Source: Pedobacter steynii
GTDB lineage: Bacteria; Bacteroidota; Bacteroidia; Sphingobacteriales; Sphingobacteriaceae
DNA length: 64,000 nucleotides
Reading direction: 5' to 3'
Assembly: GCF_001721645.1 (NCBI RefSeq)
Contig: NZ_CP017141.1
Coordinates: 2,418,001-2,482,000 of the forward strand
In this document: positions 59,610-64,000 of the stretch, in pieces
How positions within the stretch are numbered: the stretch's first letter is position 1
Layout of the letters: the number at the start of each line of letters is the position of its first letter
Translations under genes and position numbers: made by a program
The notes under the pieces: model-generated
Told to the model about the DNA's origin: nothing
Database searches by the model: none
The model's input: only the letters and a program-made list of their open reading frames with translations

Positions 59610-60110
59610 ATGGAAAAGAAAGCAATGCTTAAAGAAATGGAGGAAACGATGACCGGATGGACGGAAGTGCTTTCCTCGTTTAATCAGGAACAACTCAACA
59701 TGGTTCCATTTGAAGGTAGCTGGACAGCAGGACAGATCGCAAAACATTTGATCATGGCAAATTTTGGATTTCTGGAAGTATTGAATGGAACTGAAGGAGA
59801 AACTGACCGGCCTGCGGACCAGAAGGTAGCTCGGATAAAATCTGATTTTTTGGATTTTACGACAAAAATGCAATCTCCTGATTTTATACTCCCTAAAGCA
59901 ATAGATTATGATAAGGGGATACTGGTCAGTAATATAGAAGAGCTGAGAGGTAAGCTGACAGAAGTTATTCTTTCTTCAGATCTCACCAAAACCTGTTTGG
60001 CATTTGAAATGCCAGTGTATGGATACTTTACCCGATGGGAAGCTATTTATTTTGTCATTTATCATAGCCAGCGCCATTTGAATCAGTTGAAAAATATCGC
60101 CAAAAACTAA
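59610..60110 (+). CDS. DinB family protein
   Basis: This is a 166-residue DinB-family protein with the standard sites SWTAGQIAKHLIMA (His about 47) and HSQRHLNQLKNI near the end. It directly follows the DinB-like gene by two bases, so the pair is likely one transcript. The two proteins are not close copies. Confidence 0.82.
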   Translation: MEKKAMLKEMEETMTGWTEVLSSFNQEQLNMVPFEGSWTAGQIAKHLIMANFGFLEVLNGTEGETDRPADQKVARIKSDFLDFTTKMQSPDFILPKAIDYDKGILVSNIEELRGKLTEVILSSDLTKTCLAFEMPVYGYFTRWEAIYFVIYHSQRHLNQLKNIAKN

Positions 60111-60125
60111 ACAGGACTGGAGGAT

Positions 60126-60797
60126 CTATAGATCTGCATCAATAATTTTATTCTTAAAGGCAAAAACGACAAGACCGGCTACATTTTTAGCACCTGTTTT
60201 TACCAATAGATTATTTCTGTGCCCGTCAACAGTCCTCAGACTGATAGAGAGTTGATCTGCTATCTCGGCAGTGGTGAATTCCTGACAAATCAAAGTCAGG
60301 ATTTCTTTTTCCCTTTGGGTAAGGGATGAGCCGGCATCGAATCCCCTTACGTTTGCTTTATTGAGCAGTTTACCGGATTGAAGGGTTTTTAAAACCATTT
60401 CATTGAAATAAAAACCATTGTGAAAGGTCGTTTCTATAGCATTTTTAAGCTCACTTAACTCGGAATTCTTAGCAATATAGCCATTAACGCCCTGTTGAAT
60501 CATCCTGGTAATGTGTTTCTCTTCTCCATGAACGGATAAAATAATTACTCTTACATCCGGAAAAGCTATTTTTAACTCCCTGGTTGCTTCCATTCCATTC
60601 ATTTCGGGCATGTTCAGGTCCATCAGCACAATGTCGGGCTTTAGTTCACCGCAATTATTCATCGCGTTCAGTAGTTCTATCCCATTTCCAGCTTCAAACA
60701 TAACCTGCATGTTTTCGAAGCTTTTAATATTATTTACAAGACATTCCCTAAACATTACCTGGTCATCGGTAACTGCTATTCTTATCAATCTGTTCAT
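60126..60797 (-). CDS. NarL/LuxR-type response regulator
   Basis: This 223-residue protein has a receiver domain with phospho-acceptor Asp60 (IVLMDLNMPEMNG) and the acidic pocket TDD near residue 10. A LuxR-type HTH is at about 158-215 (LTQREKEILTLICQEFTTAE). It is three bases downstream of the histidine kinase and is its likely partner. Confidence 0.94.
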   Translation of the reverse strand: MNRLIRIAVTDDQVMFRECLVNNIKSFENMQVMFEAGNGIELLNAMNNCGELKPDIVLMDLNMPEMNGMEATRELKIAFPDVRVIILSVHGEEKHITRMIQQGVNGYIAKNSELSELKNAIETTFHNGFYFNEMVLKTLQSGKLLNKANVRGFDAGSSLTQREKEILTLICQEFTTAEIADQLSISLRTVDGHRNNLLVKTGAKNVAGLVVFAFKNKIIDADL

Positions 60798-60800
60798 ATG

Positions 60801-61589
60801 TTAAATTTTAACAGGAAAATGTATGGAAATCCCAAATCCCTTTTGTGCGGTATGATAACTCAGGTCACCACCATTCATTTCTACCCGATTGGTTATGTTG
60901 TGTAAACCCAATCCCCTGCGTATCTGCTCATGATCAAAGCCTATGCCATCATCTTTGTAATCATATCGTATTTCGCCATTATTACAAAGCAGTTTAATTT
61001 CTACATGTTGTGCGGCGGCATGTTTTACTGTATTGCTGATTAATTCCTGAGTAATGCGGTACAGGGCAAGTTCTATTTCCTGATTTCCACATTTATCAAG
61101 CCCCTGACTATCAAAATCTACTTCCAGGTCATCTGAGCCTTCAATCTGGAAACATAATTCTTCTATCGCTGCAGCGATTCCAAACATCTCCAGCTCATTG
61201 GGTATCATGTTATGAGAAATTCTTCTGACACTCATAATGCCTTTGTCTACGAGAAGTTTGCTTTCTTTAATCAGTTCAATACTTCCGGATGTCGCATGGT
61301 GTTTTTTCTCAAATTGTATGATCTTCATTCCTAGTGTAGAGAAAATACTCCCTACTTCATCATGAAGATCTTTAGCCACTCTGCGTCTTTCTTCTTCTAT
61401 CTTCTCAATGTTATTACGGGTTAGCTTTCTCTGATAATCTGCTTCTGTTTCCTTTAACTGTACCTGCTGATTATAGAATTTTTTCTGGTACACAAAAAAG
61501 AGAACCACAACTGCAGCACTAAGCAGAAACATAACCAGCATGCCTGTAAACATAAAAAAGTAGACATCTATACCTTCCTGCGTTGCCAT
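60801..61589 (-). CDS. HisKA_3-type sensor histidine kinase
   Basis: This is a 262-residue kinase from the ATG at 61589. It has one membrane helix (about 9-34), a coiled coil and a HisKA_3 dimerisation helix with the phospho-acceptor His76 (AKDLHDEVG), then an HATPase domain (about 165-262; DDGIGFDHEQI, GLGLHNI). An in-frame GTG at 61646 would overlap the seven-helix gene more. It lacks a sensory domain of its own, so the overlapping seven-helix protein may supply it. Overlap with that gene is 22 bases. Confidence 0.9.
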   Translation of the reverse strand: MATQEGIDVYFFMFTGMLVMFLLSAAVVVLFFVYQKKFYNQQVQLKETEADYQRKLTRNNIEKIEEERRRVAKDLHDEVGSIFSTLGMKIIQFEKKHHATSGSIELIKESKLLVDKGIMSVRRISHNMIPNELEMFGIAAAIEELCFQIEGSDDLEVDFDSQGLDKCGNQEIELALYRITQELISNTVKHAAAQHVEIKLLCNNGEIRYDYKDDGIGFDHEQIRRGLGLHNITNRVEMNGGDLSYHTAQKGFGISIHFPVKI

Positions 61590-62224
61590 AAACCGATAAA
61601 GATTAAAGAATAAAGTATGCAGGAGAGGAAAGCATGCAATTGCCACACGATCATATTGAATTTCAGGCTGAGTGGCAAAATGTAATTGCTGAGCATAAAT
61701 AACAGAAAACTACCTGAAAAATAAATAAAGAAACCCGTGTTGATCCAGAATGTAGCGCTTTTCTCTATTTGTATATATAAGGTTTGCCTTGTTATCTTAT
61801 AATAATAAAACAGGGAAGTACTGATAATAACAATACTCTGCAGGGTACGGGGATATGTATTGAATATATGCCATTTTTGGATCCAGAATGCATTGATCAG
61901 ACAAAAGGCAAGAAATCCTGAAATGAGTAAGATAAACCAGATCCTGGCTATGGAATCTTTAAAAACAACCTGGTAAAAAAGCATGATTGTGGAAAATTCA
62001 ATCATGGTATAGATATGGAGTACAGGAAGATTGTTTTTACTTGATAACCATAATGAAGCACTGTACAAAGCTAAAATTCCAATCAACAACAAGTGAATAC
62101 TGATCACTTTCAGTTCCTTTGGATAAGACCGGAAATATTTTAATGAAAGTATCAATGGGCAAAAAATAAAGCCCATTGAAAAAATTAAGGTTAGATATTC
62201 TACTTTTAGTATTTTAGAAAACAT
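61568..62224 (-). CDS. seven-helix membrane protein of unknown function
   Basis: This 218-residue, very hydrophobic protein has about seven membrane helices separated by short loops (LILSLKYFRSYP; YYYKITRQTLYIQI). I do not recognise the family. Its 3' end overlaps the kinase start by 22 bases, and its start is two bases after the small protein gene, so it probably acts as the membrane sensor of the operon. Confidence 0.82.
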   Translation of the reverse strand: MFSKILKVEYLTLIFSMGFIFCPLILSLKYFRSYPKELKVISIHLLLIGILALYSASLWLSSKNNLPVLHIYTMIEFSTIMLFYQVVFKDSIARIWFILLISGFLAFCLINAFWIQKWHIFNTYPRTLQSIVIISTSLFYYYKITRQTLYIQIEKSATFWINTGFFIYFSGSFLLFMLSNYILPLSLKFNMIVWQLHAFLSCILYSLIFIGLWQRRKV

Positions 62225-62226
62225 AT

Positions 62227-62595
62227 TTATTCTCCTAAAGGACTGTCAGGTGGAGGACAGGTAGGTGGACAAGGCATCGTGAAATCGAAAATATTACTTT
62301 TCTCCTGACCTTCAATAAGAGATGGCGTAGTATTGATCATGTCATGACCATATACATCTGCAGGGACCATAATTAGTCTTTGTTCTCTCCCTTTTTCCAT
62401 CTCTGTGTCCCAACCAAAGTAAACGCGTACATAACTTGCACCTCTTTCTTCTACCATGTCTTTGAGCTCCCGAGCATCAATTAGATAAGATTTGATGAAA
62501 TTGCCACGTGCAGCCCATGCTCTGGTAATATCCTGAGCCTCTTTCAGTGGAATTTCAAAGATACTTTTGTCATGTTTGGAGGATTGATGTTCCAT
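62227..62595 (-). CDS. small soluble protein with Cys/Pro-rich tail in the signalling operon
   Basis: This is a 122-residue protein from the ATG at 62595 (MEHQSSKHDK). A TTG at 62652 would add 19 residues. There is no signal peptide. The centre reads VRVYFGWDTEMEKGREQRLI, and the last residues form a Cys/Pro-rich tail (PCPPTCPPPDSPLGE). Family unknown to me. It is the first gene of the operon with the seven-helix protein, kinase and response regulator. Confidence 0.7.
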   Translation of the reverse strand: MEHQSSKHDKSIFEIPLKEAQDITRAWAARGNFIKSYLIDARELKDMVEERGASYVRVYFGWDTEMEKGREQRLIMVPADVYGHDMINTTPSLIEGQEKSNIFDFTMPCPPTCPPPDSPLGE

Positions 62596-62837
62596 TGTTT
62601 TTGTTGTTTTAAGTGATTGATTTAATTTATGAACTGAAAAGCAGCTTCTCAATTGGTTAATCTAAAATAAACAATTTTTGTTAAGCTGATTAACTATTTA
62701 CTCTGTATTTATATTTGTTACGATCTCGTTATTTATACAGGTATAAATACCTGTTTTTTAATATAGGTATTCAAGCGCATACCTGACCGGTTTCTATTGA
62801 TGAACTTTAAATATCATTTTAAACCATTGATTGATTT

Positions 62838-63629
62838 ATGAAAGCCCCTGATCCCCTTTTTGTTACTTATTGGCTTGGTTACGCAAATCAAAAAATGATT
62901 ATTGAGGAACTTCCGAACGGTATTGACGTGATCAATTTGTTTCTGATTAACCTGGATCCCCAGAAAACTTTGCAGCATTTGTACCTGACCAGCAATGGAA
63001 TGACCTGGGCTAGCATTCTGACAGGGGTAAGGGTGCAGCAAAACAGAGGAGTTAAGGTTCTGGCATCAATCATCAGCACGCCAAATCCGCAGATTTCATG
63101 GAATACCATTGCCGATCCGGCAGCTTTCGCTGCAGATGTTTATGATTTGGTCGTAAATAACTGGGGATTGGATGGGATTGATATTGATCCTGAAATGGGA
63201 GGAGATATCCCCAATGAAACATTTATTGAAGTGGTGTGGCAGTTGTCTAAATATTTTGGGCCACGGTCACAAACGGGAAAGACAATGAGTTATGTTACTT
63301 ATCAATATTATGCCGATGAACAATTGTTAAAACAGTGTAATGCATTATTTGATTACGTGGCTTTAATGGGATATTTCTGGGATCTGGAAACGATGATCAA
63401 TCAATTTGAATTGTATGCAGGATTAGTGAGCAGTAAAAAACTGTTATTCGGTGTCCAGCCAGGTGCCCATCAGGCGACTTCATTGGCAGAAGCAGTGCAA
63501 TTGACCAAATGGCAGCCCGATAATGGCCTAAAGGGAGGGATGATGCTCTTTAATATTAATATTGATAAAGATTTTAATTACACCAACGGACTGATTAAAG
63601 TACTTAAATCCAGAGAACTGATGTCCTGA
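62838..63629 (+). CDS. glycoside hydrolase family 18-like protein (EndoS/chitinase type)
   Basis: This is a 263-residue GH18-like barrel. The DxxDxDxE motif is complete (Asp112, Asp115, Asp117, Glu119 in DGIDIDPE). No signal peptide and no binding modules are seen, so it is either cytoplasmic or exported by another route. GH18 includes chitinases and endo-beta-N-acetylglucosaminidases; the substrate is unknown. It converges on the truncated SMS-like gene. Confidence 0.82.
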   Translation: MKAPDPLFVTYWLGYANQKMIIEELPNGIDVINLFLINLDPQKTLQHLYLTSNGMTWASILTGVRVQQNRGVKVLASIISTPNPQISWNTIADPAAFAADVYDLVVNNWGLDGIDIDPEMGGDIPNETFIEVVWQLSKYFGPRSQTGKTMSYVTYQYYADEQLLKQCNALFDYVALMGYFWDLETMINQFELYAGLVSSKKLLFGVQPGAHQATSLAEAVQLTKWQPDNGLKGGMMLFNINIDKDFNYTNGLIKVLKSRELMS

Positions 63630-63723
63630 TTCAGGAGTCTGGTGGAAAAATATATAGCTCTCAGGCACGTGAACGGGGTAGATTCAAGGATTTGCCACCG
63701 TTTACTTTTTTATACGAAACAGG

Positions 63724-64000
63724 TTATAATTTCTCTATTGATTTTCCAAAATACCAACAGATCCAACTAAAGAAAGGTGCTGCAACAACATCTGCGGTAT
63801 AGTGTACATGTTGAAGTAACAGCAATACTCCAATGATTCCGGAAGCAATAAAAGCAACCATTTTCTCCCGCTTATTTTCCAGACACAGAGCGCCTAGAAA
63901 CACAGTAGCAGTATGTCCGGAAAAGAAAAGATCTTTGGTAATTACATTAGAACCATAGAAAACGACAGAACATGGATCTATGAGCTCAATAATCTCTTTT
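63724..64000 (-). CDS. sphingomyelin-synthase/PAP2-like membrane enzyme, C-terminal part
   Basis: Read on the - strand, the frame is open from the window edge to a TAA at 63724-63726, giving 91 residues; the start lies beyond the window. The signature is KDLFFSGHTA followed by QHVHYTADVVAA, the SGHT and HYTxDV motifs of the sphingomyelin-synthase/PAP2_C family. Two membrane helices are visible. In this family the catalytic His and Asp residues carry out phosphocholine-type head-group transfer or lipid phosphate hydrolysis. A role in sphingolipid head-group synthesis fits the SPT-like gene at 15057, but the two are not adjacent. Confidence 0.78.
   Translation of the reverse strand, partial: KEIIELIDPCSVVFYGSNVITKDLFFSGHTATVFLGALCLENKREKMVAFIASGIIGVLLLLQHVHYTADVVAAPFFSWICWYFGKSIEKL

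Noticed and set aside
60123..60134. Perfect 12-base palindrome GATCTATAGATC over the response-regulator stop
   Set aside because: Short, overlaps a stop codon and has no matching partner sites; likely chance.

Overview
The window looks like a chromosomal segment from a Bacteroidota bacterium, most likely family Sphingobacteriaceae (Pedobacter-like). The signs are: a dcw cluster without murF or ddl; promoters of the Bacteroidota type (TTTG, about 19 bases, TAnnTTTG) and A-rich start regions in place of Shine-Dalgarno sites; a carboxypeptidase-regulatory-like domain fused to a TonB receptor; the short Hc1 histone-like protein; and sphingolipid-type genes. The genus is inference. I saw no tRNA, rRNA, insertion sequence, prophage or CRISPR array.

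Region 1 (1-14.9 kb) is the cell-wall and division cluster: rsmH (5' part missing), ftsL, ftsI, murE, mraY, murD, ftsW, murG, murC, ftsQ, ftsA, ftsZ, all on the + strand and mostly overlapping or separated by a few bases. It covers lipid-II synthesis from the DAP-adding step onward plus the core divisome. FtsQ carries an unusual lysine-rich tail, and the ftsA-ftsZ gap holds two exact DnaA-box consensus matches.

Region 2 (15-25.7 kb) holds housekeeping and lipid genes: a serine-palmitoyltransferase-like enzyme with its own promoter and terminator, an Hc1-like protein, dapA, ligA and an ACP-phosphodiesterase-like gene on the - strand, tyrS, a LuxE-like acyl-protein synthetase, a small membrane protein and a penicillin acylase family protein. 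Region 3 (25.7-33.4 kb) has a TonB receptor without a SusD partner, then a cytoplasmic-looking GH31 glucosidase next to glgB (alpha-glucan or glycogen turnover).

Region 4 (33.3-41.9 kb) is a possible cell-envelope signalling locus. It contains a periplasmic TPR-CHAT protease-like protein translationally overlapped with a PKD/beta-barrel protein, a lipoprotein, and a divergent sigma factor coupled to a membrane TPR protein shaped like an anti-sigma factor, followed by another lipoprotein and a soluble TPR protein. Region 5 (42.4-50.3 kb) is a five-gene run typical of planctomycete-style cytochrome systems: PSCyt1-DUF1549-CBM6-like-DUF1553, a Tat-exported DUF1501 protein, a Tat-exported sugar-isomerase-like TIM barrel, a DUF2231/cytochrome/LRR membrane protein and an MFS transporter. 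A GH29 alpha-L-fucosidase faces it.

Region 6 (52-64 kb) is accessory: an acyltransferase, two divergent XRE-type regulators, a lipocalin-like protein coupled to an HTH_42 (YcaQ/AlkX-like) protein, a short stretch with two small unlisted ORFs, a GreA/Rnk-like protein, an Lrp-EamA pair, tandem DinB proteins, a four-gene signalling operon (small Cys/Pro-tailed protein, seven-helix protein, histidine kinase, LuxR response regulator), a minimal GH18 domain, and at the very end a truncated sphingomyelin-synthase/PAP2-like gene. Regions 4, 5 and the four-gene signalling operon are the best candidates for undescribed systems.
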